Shown here one piece after another: positions 1-8,974 of a stretch of DNA of 64,000 nucleotides. Numbering within the stretch: position 1 is the stretch's first letter; each line of letters begins with the position of its first letter. Source of the stretch: Halogeometricum sp. S1BR25-6. GTDB lineage: Archaea; Halobacteriota; Halobacteria; Halobacteriales; Haloferacaceae. A program made the translations under genes and the position numbers. The notes under the pieces are model-generated. The model was not told the DNA's origin. It did not search any database and saw only the letters and a list, made by a program, of their open reading frames with translations. The stretch spans positions 868,001-932,000 of the forward strand of contig NZ_JAMQOP010000001.1 of assembly GCF_031624495.1 (NCBI RefSeq), given 5' to 3'.

Positions 1-809
1 GTGACGACGCGGTAGCCGAGCGACTCTATCACCCTCACCAACTCGGGCCGGTCGCCGTCGACGACGGCGTACTCGGCGTCGGAGGCCTCGAACGCCCGGC
101 GGATCACCTCGCGGTTGTCCCCGTTCTCGGGCGAACCCATCGCGTCAAGGGGCCAGTCCGCGCCGATGTGGCCGACCGCCCAGTCCGTCTCGCGGACGAT
201 GCGCTCGAAGCGGGGGGCGTAGTGACCGCCGCCGAAGCCGACGAGTTGTCGGTCCCGGTCGGCGTCGACCCCCGAGAGGTCGAGGACGGAGCGAGCGACG
301 GCGCGGGCGCCCTCGGGGTCCCCCCACTCGTCCTCGCCGCTACCGAGTTCGACGAACATCGCCGGCGCGCCGACGTCCGTCGGGCCGTGGTGGGTGCATT
401 CGACGCCAACTTCGTACCCCTCGGGCGCGTGGCGGTCGAACGCTTGGACGACGGCTTTCCCCGCGTTCGGGCAGGCGCGGGCGAACGTTCCCTCCTCGCC
501 GCCGTACTCCGCGGGGCCGAAGTTGCCGGTGAAGTGGGCGGTGAGGAGCGGTCCCGTCTCGCCGGAGTGCCGGGAGACGAACGCGACGAACGCTGGCGAC
601 CCGGAGAACGCGTCGGCGGCGCCCGCTAGTTCGATGTGCAGGTCGTCGAACTCGCGGAGTTCGAAATCCTCGTTCTCGTAGTAGGTCCCGCCGCCCGCGG
701 CGTCCGGGCGCGAGTCGTCGGTCCGCTCGTCCCACTCGCCGAGTTCGAGCAGGCGCTCTCCGATGTGGACCGATGCGCTGTCCGCGCGGCTGACGACGAC
801 GGCTATCAC
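1..809 (-). CDS. dtdA: D-aminoacyl-tRNA deacylase, partial (C-terminus beyond window)
   Basis: Hydrolyses D-amino acids from mischarged tRNA (archaeal/plant DtdA or GEK1-type, unrelated to bacterial DTD). The frame reads GTG, then IAVVVSRADSASVHIGERLLEL, the typical DtdA N-terminus. It continues through an SRHSG segment, AHFTGNFG and the conserved ECTHHGPTDVGAPAMFVELGS block. It stays open to base 1, giving 269 visible codons, so only the C-terminal part is cut off. I chose GTG at 809 because the family starts right before the IxxVVSRAD strand; another GTG lies three codons upstream. Identification is by recognisable family motifs and is strong. Confidence 0.9.
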   Translation of the reverse strand, partial: MIAVVVSRADSASVHIGERLLELGEWDERTDDSRPDAAGGGTYYENEDFELREFDDLHIELAGAADAFSGSPAFVAFVSRHSGETGPLLTAHFTGNFGPAEYGGEEGTFARACPNAGKAVVQAFDRHAPEGYEVGVECTHHGPTDVGAPAMFVELGSGEDEWGDPEGARAVARSVLDLSGVDADRDRQLVGFGGGHYAPRFERIVRETDWAVGHIGADWPLDAMGSPENGDNREVIRRAFEASDAEYAVVDGDRPELVRVIESLGYRVV

Positions 810-894
810 GGGAGGCACTGGCCGGTCGGGACGCTAAAGCGCGTCGAAGCCGGCGAAGCCGACGAAGCGGCCGGCCGAGCGACGCGGCGCGGGT

Positions 895-1161
895 TCAGAA
901 CAGGTCGACGACGGCGCCGAGCGCGAACCCGACGCCGAGCGCCAGCGTCGAGGAGAGGGCCTGCCGGGCCGTCGCGCGGAACACCCCCGAGAGGAGCACG
1001 CCCAGCGACGCGCCGAACAGGAAGCCGTGGACCGCGCCGTCGGCGGTGAAGAACGACGCGGCGGGGACGACGAGTTCGGCGACGAGGAGGCCGGCGACGC
1101 CGACGAGGAACCGCGCGCCGTCGCGTCTCAGGTCTCGCCGCTGTCTGTCGAGATTTAGCAC
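895..1161 (-). CDS. small membrane protein, unknown function
   Basis: An 88-residue protein with a charged, Arg-rich N-terminus (about residues 1-17) followed by three hydrophobic stretches near 18-38, 45-60 and 70-87, so it is probably a small integral membrane protein. The start is GTG at 1161, the only start in the frame before the first hydrophobic segment. It lies between dtdA and the sensor kinase, all on the minus strand, but gaps of about 100 bp argue against a tight operon. I do not recognise the family. It is supported only by codon composition and membrane-like content. Confidence 0.55.
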   Translation of the reverse strand: MLNLDRQRRDLRRDGARFLVGVAGLLVAELVVPAASFFTADGAVHGFLFGASLGVLLSGVFRATARQALSSTLALGVGFALGAVVDLF

Positions 1162-1263
1162 GGAAGGACGGTCGGAGCCGGCGGGAGATAACGTTTCCGT
1201 CGGTTGTCACGACGGCGGGCGAGCGTTCGGTCTCCGCGCGGGCGCTCGGACCCGGTGGGTCGC

Positions 1264-2370
1264 TTAGTGGACGAACGACACGCCGCGGAACTCGAAGCGC
1301 GCGCCGCCCGACTCGGCGTCCGCGACCCGCATCTCCCAGCCGTGTTCGGCCGCGACCGTCTGGACGATGTTCAACCCGTAGCCGCCGGTGTGGTCCGACG
1401 TCGATTCGACCGATTCCTCCCATTGCGCCTTGACGTGGTCCGGGAGACCCGACCCGTCGTCCTCGACGTAGAAGCCGTCCTCCTCGTCGAGAACGCCGAC
1501 GCGAACCGTCACGCGGTCCCCGTCGGACCCGCCGTCGCCGCCCTCGGCACCGCGTTCGACTGCGTCGTGAGACTCCGTCTCACTGCCCGTCGAACCGTGC
1601 TCCACAGCGTTGCGGATGAGATTCTCCACCAGTTGCCGGACCCGCCCTTCGTGCGCGCGGATGCGCCACCGCTCCGACGGGAGGACGAGCGTCGCTTCGT
1701 CGGTAACGACGCTCTGCCACGCCGCTTGGACCAGCTCTCGGAGCGGCGTCACCTCCGTCTCGTCGGCCGTCTGCGCGTCCCGGGCGTGCGCCAGCGTGTC
1801 GTCGATTATCTGTTCCATCCGGTCGAGGGACTCGGTCACCTTCCGCAGCACCTCGCTGTCGTCGTCGTCGCGGGCCAACCGGAGGTACCCCTGCGCGACG
1901 GAGAGCGGGTTCCTGAGGTCGTGCGAGAGGACGCCCGCGAACTCCTCCAGTTCGTCCGCCTGTTCGCGGAGGCGTCGTTCCCGCCGCTTCCGGTCGGTCA
2001 CGTCGGTGAAGACGCCGCAGAACAGCCGTTCGCCTCGATAGGTGAACTCCTCCATGCTCACCGACACCGGAACCTCGTGGCCGTCCTTGTGGAGGGCCGG
2101 GAGGTCGACGCCCGTCCAGTCGATGTGTCGTTCTCCGGTGTCGAGATACTGTGACAACCCCTCCTTGTGGGCCGACCGCAGTCGCTCCGGGATGATGACC
2201 ATCTTCTCTCGTCCGATCAGCTCCTCCGGCCGGTAGCCGAGGATGGGTTCGATAGCGGGGTTGGCGAACCGAATCCGGCTCTCGGTGTCGATGACGAGTA
2301 TCCCCTCGGTGGTGCTCTCGAGGAGGGATCGGAGGAACTCCTCGTCCCCCTCGAGAATCGCTCGGCTCAT
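1264..2370 (-). CDS. PAS-domain sensor histidine kinase
   Basis: A 368-residue cytoplasmic two-component sensor. A single PAS domain (about residues 12-126) contains the ILVID, RIRFANPAIEPILGY and VFTDVTDRKRRE signatures. The dimerisation/phosphoacceptor box FAGVLSHDLRNPL places the phosphorylated histidine at H150. The ATPase domain follows with the N-box NLIRNAVEHG and the glycine boxes DDGSGLP and GGYGLNIV. There are no membrane segments, so the ligand is likely intracellular. A TATA-like element on the minus strand at 2412-2420 would start transcription near 2390. No response regulator lies next to it, which is common for haloarchaeal kinases. Confidence 0.93.
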   Translation of the reverse strand: MSRAILEGDEEFLRSLLESTTEGILVIDTESRIRFANPAIEPILGYRPEELIGREKMVIIPERLRSAHKEGLSQYLDTGERHIDWTGVDLPALHKDGHEVPVSVSMEEFTYRGERLFCGVFTDVTDRKRRERRLREQADELEEFAGVLSHDLRNPLSVAQGYLRLARDDDDSEVLRKVTESLDRMEQIIDDTLAHARDAQTADETEVTPLRELVQAAWQSVVTDEATLVLPSERWRIRAHEGRVRQLVENLIRNAVEHGSTGSETESHDAVERGAEGGDGGSDGDRVTVRVGVLDEEDGFYVEDDGSGLPDHVKAQWEESVESTSDHTGGYGLNIVQTVAAEHGWEMRVADAESGGARFEFRGVSFVH

Positions 2371-2752
2371 GGCGACCGCTCACCACCCATACGAGAAGCT
2401 ATCTCGGCCACGTTATAAACAGTTATTGCCGCTTTTCGACGGGAAAACACCGAAACGAACGGATGCGCGGTGCGCAACTGAGTCCCCGGCGCGCTCTCAG
2501 TCCGCCCGACCGGGTTCGGGCAGCGATTCGCCGCGGACGTTCCTCGCCGTGAGTTCCCGCAGGCGGCGCGGGTCCCGGCGGCGGCGAACCCCGACGCCTC
2601 TCTCGTGCTTTCTCCGTCGCCCGGAGGAATGAAAGCCCACAGACCGGAGGAACAGCCCTGTTCTGTACGTTTCCGCTCCGCGAGATGGTAGGGAACCGCA
2701 GACGATGCCGACTCGGCGGCACTTATCCCCCTCCCGTCGAAACGCCACGGCC
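2371..2752. other. 382-bp intergenic region between divergent kinase and aroE
   Basis: No gene is convincing here. The left part holds the kinase promoter (GTTTATAAC on the minus strand, 2412-2420). The middle (about 2480-2640) is Arg-rich in every open frame, unlike a haloarchaeal protein. The right end contains GCACTTATCC (about 2719-2728), a plausible TATA element some 28 nt before the aroE start at 2753. Confidence 0.5.
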
Positions 2753-3553
2753 ATGCAGGTGTTCGGACTCCTCGGTAACCCCGTCGGCCACTCGCTGTCG
2801 CCGCCGATGCACGAGGCGGCGTACGACAGCCTCGGGATGGAGGCGCGGTACGTCACTTTCGAACCGTCGCCGGAGGACCTCCCGACGGCCGTCTCGGGCG
2901 CCGATGCGCTTGGAATCGCGGGACTGAACGTGACGATTCCCTTCAAACAGGAGATGGTGGACCTCGTCGAACCGGACGAACTCGCCGCCCGCATCGGCGC
3001 GGTGAATACCGTCGACTTCACCGGCGAGACGCCGCGAGGGTACAACACCGACGCGGCGGGCGTCCGACGGTCGTTCGCGCACCACGACGTGCCGCTTGAG
3101 GGGACGGACGCCGTCGTCGTCGGGGCCGGCGGGGCGGGGCGCGCCGCGTCGTTCGCCCTCGCCGACGCCGGCGCGTCGGTCCACGTGGCGAACCGGACGG
3201 CCGAACGGGCGACGGAACTCGCCGCGGACGTCCGAGGGGCCACCGGCGGCGGACTGGATACCCTGGACGAACTCGCCGGCGCGGACGTGTTGGTGAACGC
3301 GACCAGCGTCGGGATGGAGTCCGACGAGACGCCGGTCCCCGCCGACCGCCTCCACGGGGGACTCGCCGTCCTTGACGCGGTGTACGCGCCGGTGGAGACG
3401 CGCCTACTCCGGGAAGCGGCCGCCGCGGGCGCGACGACGATAGACGGCGCGTGGATGCTGCTGTTTCAGGGCGTCGAGGCGTTCGAGCGGTGGACCGGTC
3501 GGGACGCCCCCGTTGACGCGATGAACGACGCCCTCAGAGCGAATCTCGGATAG
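2753..3553 (+). CDS. aroE: shikimate dehydrogenase
   Basis: Reduces 3-dehydroshikimate to shikimate with NADPH in the aromatic pathway. It has 266 residues, the usual length. The N-terminal substrate site shows [17 protein letters not shown], with the catalytic lysine K65 in [10 protein letters not shown] and the catalytic aspartate D100 in GYNTDAAG. The Rossmann nucleotide motif [11 protein letters not shown] is at about 121-131, followed by NRT (NADP-binding) and NATSVGM. The frame is open 16 codons further upstream, but the start at 2753 sits directly before the [10 protein letters not shown] strand and behind a TATA-like element. It is upstream of the chorismate-using pab operon on the same strand, which is metabolically coherent. 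Confidence 0.95.
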   Translation: MQVFGLLGNPVGHSLSPPMHEAAYDSLGMEARYVTFEPSPEDLPTAVSGADALGIAGLNVTIPFKQEMVDLVEPDELAARIGAVNTVDFTGETPRGYNTDAAGVRRSFAHHDVPLEGTDAVVVGAGGAGRAASFALADAGASVHVANRTAERATELAADVRGATGGGLDTLDELAGADVLVNATSVGMESDETPVPADRLHGGLAVLDAVYAPVETRLLREAAAAGATTIDGAWMLLFQGVEAFERWTGRDAPVDAMNDALRANLG

Positions 3554-3572
3554 GCAGACGGCGAGGTAACGA

Positions 3573-3582
3573 TTTTTAAATA
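3573..3582 (+). promoter_or_regulatory. TATA box for the acidic HHH protein gene
   Basis: TTTTTAAATA centred about 28 nt upstream of the ATG at 3606. This is the spacing expected for an archaeal leaderless transcript starting at or next to the start codon. Confidence 0.6.
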
Positions 3583-3605
3583 AGCGGCGTTCATACGGTG
3601 ACACA

Positions 3606-4562
3606 ATGGGTATATTCGACTCGATAAAGTCGTCGCTGCGGTCGCTTCTCGGCCGCGACGAAACGCCTTCTACCGATTCGTCGCGGAGTGAGACGCGCGT
3701 TTCGGTCGAGCGCGACACGCGGAACGAGGTCGACGCGGAGTCCGAGTCCGCCGTGAAAGAACCCGTCTCAGAGGAGACGCAGGCGTCGGCCTCCACCGAC
3801 ACGCTGGTCGACGAGGAGGCGGGACGGGAACCCGCCGAAGCGGTCGAGAGCGTCGAGACCGACGAGGACCCCGAGACCGTCATCGAGGAGGCCGAACCCT
3901 CCGAGACCGACGAGGCCGACGAGGCGGCCACGGTCGACGCGGACGCGGCGGCGTCGACCGATTCGATGGTCGACGAGGAGCGGAACGCGGCCGAGGCGGC
4001 CGAACCCGCCGAAGCCGTCGGCGCCACCACGACCAAGGACGCCGGCGTGGACGCGGACGCGGGGTCGGACGTCGGAAGCGACGAGGCCGCCGAGGACGAC
4101 GGCGCCGACGTCGAGAGCGACGAGTCGGACGGCGCCGAGGAGACGGCCGCCTCCGACGCGGACGCGGCGGCGTCGACCGACACGCTCCTCGACGACGAGA
4201 ACGCCCCCGACGAACCCGCCGAGGCGGCCGAACCCGCCGAAGCCGTCGGGCCGTCGTCCGACGAGATGGACACGGATATCGAGGCCGACACCGACCCCGG
4301 CGAGAGCGTCGAGGAGGACGTGGACGAACCGGACGCGGCCGGCGACGCCGAACCGGGGGAGGCGATGGCGTCGGGTGACGCCGAACCCGTCGACAACGTG
4401 AAAGGAATCGGTCCCGCCTACGCCGAACGCCTCGCCGACGTCGGCATCGAGACGGTCGAGGACCTCGCGACTGCCGACGTCGCCGACCTCGCCGAGAAGA
4501 TAGAGGTCTCCGAGACGCGCGTCCAGCGCTGGATCGACCGCGCGGCCGACCACGACGCGTAA
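3606..4562 (+). CDS. acidic repeat protein with C-terminal helix-hairpin-helix
   Basis: A 318-residue protein in three parts. Residues 1-17 ([17 protein letters not shown]) could form a basic amphipathic helix. Residues 20-262 are extremely rich in Asp, Glu, Ala and Ser, and probably disordered. Within them a motif of the form ASTD(T/S)(L/M)(V/L)D(E/D)E followed by an AEA..EPAEAV tail occurs three times (about 61-80, 115-138, 188-214). Residues 264-318 form a helix-hairpin-helix module ([24 protein letters not shown]...), a fold that usually binds DNA or other HHH proteins. No enzyme domain is visible and the function is unknown. The HHH call is confident; membrane or DNA tethering is only inferred. 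Confidence 0.8.
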   Translation: MGIFDSIKSSLRSLLGRDETPSTDSSRSETRVSVERDTRNEVDAESESAVKEPVSEETQASASTDTLVDEEAGREPAEAVESVETDEDPETVIEEAEPSETDEADEAATVDADAAASTDSMVDEERNAAEAAEPAEAVGATTTKDAGVDADAGSDVGSDEAAEDDGADVESDESDGAEETAASDADAAASTDTLLDDENAPDEPAEAAEPAEAVGPSSDEMDTDIEADTDPGESVEEDVDEPDAAGDAEPGEAMASGDAEPVDNVKGIGPAYAERLADVGIETVEDLATADVADLAEKIEVSETRVQRWIDRAADHDA

Positions 4563-4638
4563 CGCCGCGGCGCGGACGCTGGCTCTACTCGCCGGTATCA
4601 CGAACTCGTTTACCGACCGGTCTCCTACGTCCGACCAC

Positions 4639-6255
4639 ATGACCGACTCGCCCACGCCGACCGTTGCGACCGGACGGGCGGCGTTCCGAACCGCCGCCGC
4701 GGACGCTCCTGCGGGGGCGCGCGTTCCAGTCGAACTCCGCCTGCCGGTGACGGACCCGTTCGACGCCTACCGGCGGGCGCGCGAGGACGGCGGCGACGGC
4801 TTCTATTTGGAAACGACCGGCGGGCAGTCCGGGTGGGGCTACTTCGGCACCGACCCGGTCGAACGCCTCCGCGTCGGAAGCGACGCCGAGACGCTGACCG
4901 AGACGTCCGACGGGGGCGGACCGCGCGCGGCGTCCTCGCCGTCGCTCTCAGCGCTCGACGCCGCTCTCGCCGACGAGACGCTGGTCCGCGGGGAGACGGG
5001 CGTCGAGGTACCCTACCCCTGCGGCCTGTTCGGGTGGCTCTCCTACGACGTCGCGCGCGAACTCGAATCGCTCCCCGACCTGACCGACGACGACCGGGGT
5101 CTCCCGCACCTCCGACTCGGCCTGTTCGACCGCGTCGCCGCGTGGGAGGAACCGCGCGGGGAGACGGGAGAGACGACCCTGCGGGTGACCGCGTGCCCGC
5201 GCGTGCCCGAGGCCCGGAGCGATGACGCCCTCGACGACCTGTACGACGACGCCGTCGAACGCGCCCGCGAACTCGCCGAGGACGCCGTCTCGGGCGACCC
5301 GAGCGTCGGGCCGGCGCCCGTGCGACGCGACGAGATTCGCTTCGAGAGCGACTGCGGGCGGGCGGCGTTCCGCGACCGGGTACGCGCGGTGAAACGCTCC
5401 GTCCGCGAGGGCGACACCTTCCAGGCGAACGTCTCCCAGCGACTCGTCGCCCCCGCGGCGGTCCACCCCGTCGCAGCCTACGACGCCGTCCGCCGGGTCA
5501 ACCCCGCGCCGTACTCCGCGCTGGTGGAGTTCCCGGAGGCCGACCTGGTGAGCGCCAGTCCGGAACTGCTCGTCCGCGTCGACGGCGACCGACTCGTCAC
5601 CGAACCCATCGCGGGGACGCGCCCCCGCGGGTCGACGCCCGACGAGGACGCGGCGAACGAACGGGATTTGAGCGAGGACGACAAGGAACGGGCCGAGCAC
5701 GCGATGCTCGTCGACTTGGAGCGAAACGACCTCGGGAAGGTCTCGGAGTACGGGTCCGTCGAGGTGTCCGAGTACCGCCGCGTCGACCGCTACTCGGCGG
5801 TGATGCACCTCGTGAGCGTCGTGGAGGGACGGCGACGGCCCGGCGTCTCCGTCGCCGACGCGGTGGCCGCCGTCTTCCCCGGCGGCACCATCACCGGCGC
5901 GCCGAAACCGCGGACGATGGAGATAATCGAGGAGGTGGAGGCGACCCGCCGCGGCCCCTACACCGGAAGTATCGCGGCCTTCGGCTTCGACGACCGGGCG
6001 ACGCTGAACATCGTCATCCGGACGCTCGTCCGGGCGGGCGAGAAGTACCACCTCCGCGTCGGCGCGGGCGTCGTCCACGACTCGGACCCGGACGCCGAGT
6101 ACGACGAGACGATGGCGAAGGGGCGCGCACTCGTCGACGCCGTCGACGAAGCCCTCGGCGACGAGAACGAACGGCAGATGCGCGTTGTCGACGGCGGCGG
6201 CGTTTGTGACAGGGATGGAAACGGAAACGAGAACGAGGGGGACTCCGCGAGATGA
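4639..6255 (+). CDS. pabB: aminodeoxychorismate/anthranilate synthase component I
   Basis: A chorismate-binding aminase, 538 residues. Signature blocks are [25 protein letters not shown] (about 322-331), [10 protein letters not shown] and [18 protein letters not shown]. The TrpE tryptophan-feedback LLES motif is replaced by YLET. The partner amidotransferase overlaps by 4 bp and a class IV aminotransferase follows, so the operon context indicates p-aminobenzoate synthesis for folate or another pterin, not tryptophan. Oddly, position 325 is Ala, as in TrpE, where E. coli-type PabB has the catalytic Lys (PIKGT). The PabB name is therefore an inference from context, and anthranilate synthase activity cannot be excluded. 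Confidence 0.85.
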   Translation: MTDSPTPTVATGRAAFRTAAADAPAGARVPVELRLPVTDPFDAYRRAREDGGDGFYLETTGGQSGWGYFGTDPVERLRVGSDAETLTETSDGGGPRAASSPSLSALDAALADETLVRGETGVEVPYPCGLFGWLSYDVARELESLPDLTDDDRGLPHLRLGLFDRVAAWEEPRGETGETTLRVTACPRVPEARSDDALDDLYDDAVERARELAEDAVSGDPSVGPAPVRRDEIRFESDCGRAAFRDRVRAVKRSVREGDTFQANVSQRLVAPAAVHPVAAYDAVRRVNPAPYSALVEFPEADLVSASPELLVRVDGDRLVTEPIAGTRPRGSTPDEDAANERDLSEDDKERAEHAMLVDLERNDLGKVSEYGSVEVSEYRRVDRYSAVMHLVSVVEGRRRPGVSVADAVAAVFPGGTITGAPKPRTMEIIEEVEATRRGPYTGSIAAFGFDDRATLNIVIRTLVRAGEKYHLRVGAGVVHDSDPDAEYDETMAKGRALVDAVDEALGDENERQMRVVDGGGVCDRDGNGNENEGDSAR

Positions 6256-6839
6256 CGGAGATTCTGGTGATAGACAACTACGACTCGTTCGCGTACAACC
6301 TCGTCCAGTACGTCGGCGAGTTCGCCGACCGGGTGACCGTCCGCCGCAACGACGCCGTCGACGTCGCGGGAATCCGCGCGCTCGACCCCGACGGCGTCGT
6401 CGTCTCGCCCGGCCCCGGAACCCCCGCGGACGCCGGCGTCTCGGTGCCGGTGTTCCGCGACCTCTCGTACCCGACGCTCGGCGTCTGTCTCGGGCACCAG
6501 GCGCTGTGTGCGGCCCTCGGCGCGCCCGTCGGGCACGCGCCCGAGGTGGTCCACGGGAAGTCTACTCCCGTCGAACACGACGGCGAGGGCGTCTTCGCCG
6601 GCCTGCCCGCCCGATTCGAGGCGGGCCGGTACCACTCGCTGGCGGTCGAACGCGCGGACGTGCCCGACGAACTGGTCGAGACGGCGTGGACCGACGACGA
6701 ACGACGGGTGGTGATGGGCGTCCGCCGCCGCGACAGACCGCACGTCGGGGTGCAGTTCCACCCCGAGAGCGTCCTCACCGACCGCGGGAAGCGCCTCGTG
6801 GCGAACTTCGTCGAGTCGTGCGGAGGCGGGGATGACTGA
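6252..6839 (+). CDS. pabA: aminodeoxychorismate/anthranilate synthase component II (glutamine amidotransferase)
   Basis: A class I glutamine amidotransferase, 195 residues, that supplies ammonia to component I. It shows [17 protein letters not shown] at the N-terminus, the oxyanion strand VSPGPGTP, the nucleophile C79 in GVCLGHQAL, and the His-Glu pair in QFHPESVLT. The ATG overlaps the stop of component I (ATGA), and its own 3' end overlaps the next gene by 8 bp, so translation is probably coupled. TrpG and PabA cannot be told apart by sequence; the neighbourhood favours PabA, possibly shared. Confidence 0.9.
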   Translation: MTEILVIDNYDSFAYNLVQYVGEFADRVTVRRNDAVDVAGIRALDPDGVVVSPGPGTPADAGVSVPVFRDLSYPTLGVCLGHQALCAALGAPVGHAPEVVHGKSTPVEHDGEGVFAGLPARFEAGRYHSLAVERADVPDELVETAWTDDERRVVMGVRRRDRPHVGVQFHPESVLTDRGKRLVANFVESCGGGDD

Positions 6840-7794
6840 GGACGCCGCCGGAGACGGGAGCGGAGACGGAGACGAACTCCTGTTTCACGTGGACGGCGAA
6901 CTCGTCCCCGCCTCGGAGGCGACGGTGAACGTCCGCGACCGGGGGTTCGCCTACGGCGATGCCCTCTTCGAGACGCTCCGGGCCTACGGCGGCGAGGTGT
7001 TCCGCTGGGAGGCGCACGCCGACCGCCTCGCCGAGGGCGCCGATATCTTGGAACTCGACCACGGCCTCTCGGACGCGGAACTGAAGCGTTGCGTGGACGA
7101 GACGCTGGCGGCGAACGACCTCTCGGACGCCTACGTCAAACTCTCCGTGACCCGTGGCGTCCAACCGGGGAAGCTGACGCCGGGTCCCGAGGTGGACCCG
7201 ACCGTCGTGGTGCAGGTCAAACCGCTCCCCCGAGGCGGGCGGGGCGGCGACCCCGTCTGGGACGGGCCGGCGACGCTCCAGACGGTGAAAACCCGCCGCG
7301 TCCCCGACGGAGCGATTCCCGCGCGGGCGAAGACACACAACTACCTGAACGGCATCCTCGCGCGCCTCGAACTCCGCGTCACCGGGGCGGACGAGGCGGT
7401 GATGCTGGACGACGACGGTAACCTGGCCGAGGGGGCGACGAGCAATCTCTTTTTCGTCCGCGACGACGCCCTCTGCACGCCGAGTCTCGACGGCCCCGTC
7501 CTTCCCGGAGTCACGCGAGCGGCGGTGCTCGACGTCGCCCGCGAGGAGGGTATCCCCGTCCGCGAGGGAGCGTTCGTCCCCGACGACCTGCGCAACGCGA
7601 CCGAGGCGTTCGTCACCAACACGACGTGGGAACTGCGCCCCGTCGAACGCGTGGACGGCATCGAACTCGGCGGCGTCTCCGAGCCCTCGGGGTCGGAGAC
7701 AGGAGGGACCTCGTCCCTTGGAGGCCCGGTGACGACGCTGCTCTCGCGACTGTTCGACGCGCGCGTGGAACGGAGGCACTACGCGGGGGAGTAG
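6832..7794 (+). CDS. class IV aminotransferase, probable aminodeoxychorismate lyase
   Basis: A fold-type IV PLP enzyme, 320 residues. Motifs include VNVRDRGFAYGDALFETLRAY near the N-terminus, the PLP lysine in RAKTHNYLNGILARLE, and EGATSNLFFVRDD and PGVTRAAVLDVA near the cofactor phosphate site. The family includes branched-chain aminotransferase, D-amino acid transaminase and 4-amino-4-deoxychorismate lyase (PabC). Overlap with the two chorismate-using subunits makes lyase the most likely role, completing p-aminobenzoate synthesis. Residues 278-300 (after ELGGVSEPSG) form a low-complexity insertion not typical of the family core. The substrate is inferred from context. Confidence 0.85.
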   Translation: MTEDAAGDGSGDGDELLFHVDGELVPASEATVNVRDRGFAYGDALFETLRAYGGEVFRWEAHADRLAEGADILELDHGLSDAELKRCVDETLAANDLSDAYVKLSVTRGVQPGKLTPGPEVDPTVVVQVKPLPRGGRGGDPVWDGPATLQTVKTRRVPDGAIPARAKTHNYLNGILARLELRVTGADEAVMLDDDGNLAEGATSNLFFVRDDALCTPSLDGPVLPGVTRAAVLDVAREEGIPVREGAFVPDDLRNATEAFVTNTTWELRPVERVDGIELGGVSEPSGSETGGTSSLGGPVTTLLSRLFDARVERRHYAGE

Positions 7795-7860
7795 GGACCC
7801 CGGACGCACCACGAATGTCCGAACCGCTACCCTTGAACCGCCCGCGCCCGTACGCCGGCC

Positions 7861-8280
7861 ATGAACGACGAGCGCCGGATTATCGCCGCCGACGACGTCC
7901 CCTCCGACGGCACCGTGCTCTTCACGGTCCGCGCGGGTACGGAGACGAGCGAGGCTATCCTGACGAGACTCGGGAACGGAACGGTCGTCGCCTTCGAGAA
8001 CTCCTGCCCGCACTGGACGGACGTGCGCCTCGACAAGGGGTCCGGCGCCTACGTCAGAAACGGCGAGTTGGTGTGCCAGAAGCACGGCGCGACGTTCCAA
8101 CGCGACTCGGGATACTGCGACTTCGGCCCCTGCGAGGGCGCCGTCCTCTCGACGTTCGACGTGACCGTCGCCGACGGCGAGGTGTACCTGACCGACGACG
8201 AGTTCTCCTTCGAACACCTCGGCGAGTCCGGCGACCACGACCTGTCGACGGGGAGCCGAATCGACTTCACGGGGAGTTGA
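7861..8280 (+). CDS. Rieske [2Fe-2S] ferredoxin-like protein
   Basis: A 139-residue soluble protein with both Rieske ligand pairs: C49-x-H51 in NSCPHWTDVRL and C72-x-x-H75 in LVCQKHGATFQ, followed by CDFGPCEGAVLSTF and the closing VADGEVYL strand. It has no signal peptide or membrane helix, so it resembles the small Rieske ferredoxins that pass electrons to oxygenases, or stand-alone haloarchaeal Rieske proteins. It stands alone with no oxygenase partner beside it. Its partner is unknown. Confidence 0.9.
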   Translation: MNDERRIIAADDVPSDGTVLFTVRAGTETSEAILTRLGNGTVVAFENSCPHWTDVRLDKGSGAYVRNGELVCQKHGATFQRDSGYCDFGPCEGAVLSTFDVTVADGEVYLTDDEFSFEHLGESGDHDLSTGSRIDFTGS

Positions 8281-8312
8281 GCGGACTTCGCCTCCGTCGT
8301 TCCGGGGACGAC

Positions 8313-8555
8313 TCAGTCCAGTAGCGCGAGGACGACGAGTCCGAGACACAGCGCTCCCACCGAGAACACCGCAGTTAAGAGCGCTCCGGGGGGGTCGTAT
8401 CCGCGGTGGACGAGACTGGTGGTGAGCAGGATACCCCCGACTCCGCCGAGGAGCGTGAAGACGGGGACCAGAAGCGTCGCTCTCGACGGATGGTTCCACT
8501 CCTCCCAGTTCCACGCCAACAGACGGGAGCGGAGTTTCTGGAGGCGGTCGGTCAC
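8313..8555 (-). CDS. small two-helix membrane protein, unknown function
   Basis: An 80-residue protein, starting VTDRLQKLRSRLLAWNWEEW, with two hydrophobic segments (about 32-52 and 62-79). The frame is open up to an ATG at 8630, but that ATG falls inside a degenerate tRNA-derived repeat. I prefer the GTG at 8555, which lies about 27 nt below a minus-strand TATA-like GTTATTA at 8579-8585, the leaderless pattern. No family is recognised. The W-rich amphipathic stretch before the first helix may lie on the membrane surface. Confidence 0.55.
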   Translation of the reverse strand: MTDRLQKLRSRLLAWNWEEWNHPSRATLLVPVFTLLGGVGGILLTTSLVHRGYDPPGALLTAVFSVGALCLGLVVLALLD

Positions 8556-8641
8556 GGTACCGCGATATGCGGACGACGTAATAACTGTTAGTTCAATCCT
8601 CTCGCTCGGACGTGCGAGTTCGGGAGGCATCGCGGGAGGTA

Positions 8642-8689
8642 GGTTTGAACGACGGGAACCTCGCTATCGCTCGGTTCTCTCGTTCAAAC
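8642..8689. repeat. inverted repeat in satellite unit 3
   Basis: Arms at 8642-8660 (GGTTTGAACGACGGGAACC) and 8673-8689 (GGTTCTCTCGTTCAAAC) can pair around a short loop. The outer arm is the tRNA T-arm sequence. Confidence 0.7.
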
Positions 8690-8777
8690 TCCCTGTACTC
8701 CCTCCGAAAACACGTGGTCACGGTGCGATAAAACGCATCGCTTGGGAGTGTGAAGTTCAGGAGAATAGCGGGAGGTA

Positions 8778-8834
8778 GATTTGAACCACGGTCGCTCCGT
8801 TCGCCGACGCTCACGTCGCTCCTCGGTTCAAATC
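8778..8834. repeat. inverted repeat in satellite unit 2
   Basis: Arms GATTTGAACCACGG (8778-8791) and CCTCGGTTCAAATC (8821-8834) pair with two mismatches. The bases between them are unrelated to the other units, so the arms were kept while the loop diverged. Confidence 0.65.
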
Positions 8835-8925
8835 TCCTCGGAGCTATGGTGCCGAACTCGGCCGTCGCTCGGCGATGAAACGCCTCGCTTGGGAACTGAG
8901 TCCGGCAAAACCATAGCGGGAGGTA

Positions 8926-8974
8926 GATTTGAACGACGAGAATCTCGCTGATGCTCGATTCTCTCGTTCAAATC
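8926..8974. repeat. inverted repeat in satellite unit 1
   Basis: Arms 8926-8944 and 8957-8974 (GATTTGAACGACGAGAATC and GATTCTCTCGTTCAAATC) pair almost fully around a 12-nt loop. This is the best-preserved hairpin of the array. Confidence 0.75.

Noticed and set aside
4-4. CRISPR array anywhere in the window
   Set aside because: No set of identical 25-40 bp repeats with regular spacers was seen. The tRNA satellites are 136-148 bp apart and degenerate, and the repeats at 3606-4562 are protein-level.
2497-2640. A 47-codon minus-strand frame before aroE
   Set aside because: Very Arg-rich and not acidic like haloarchaeal proteins; no start signals or family match.
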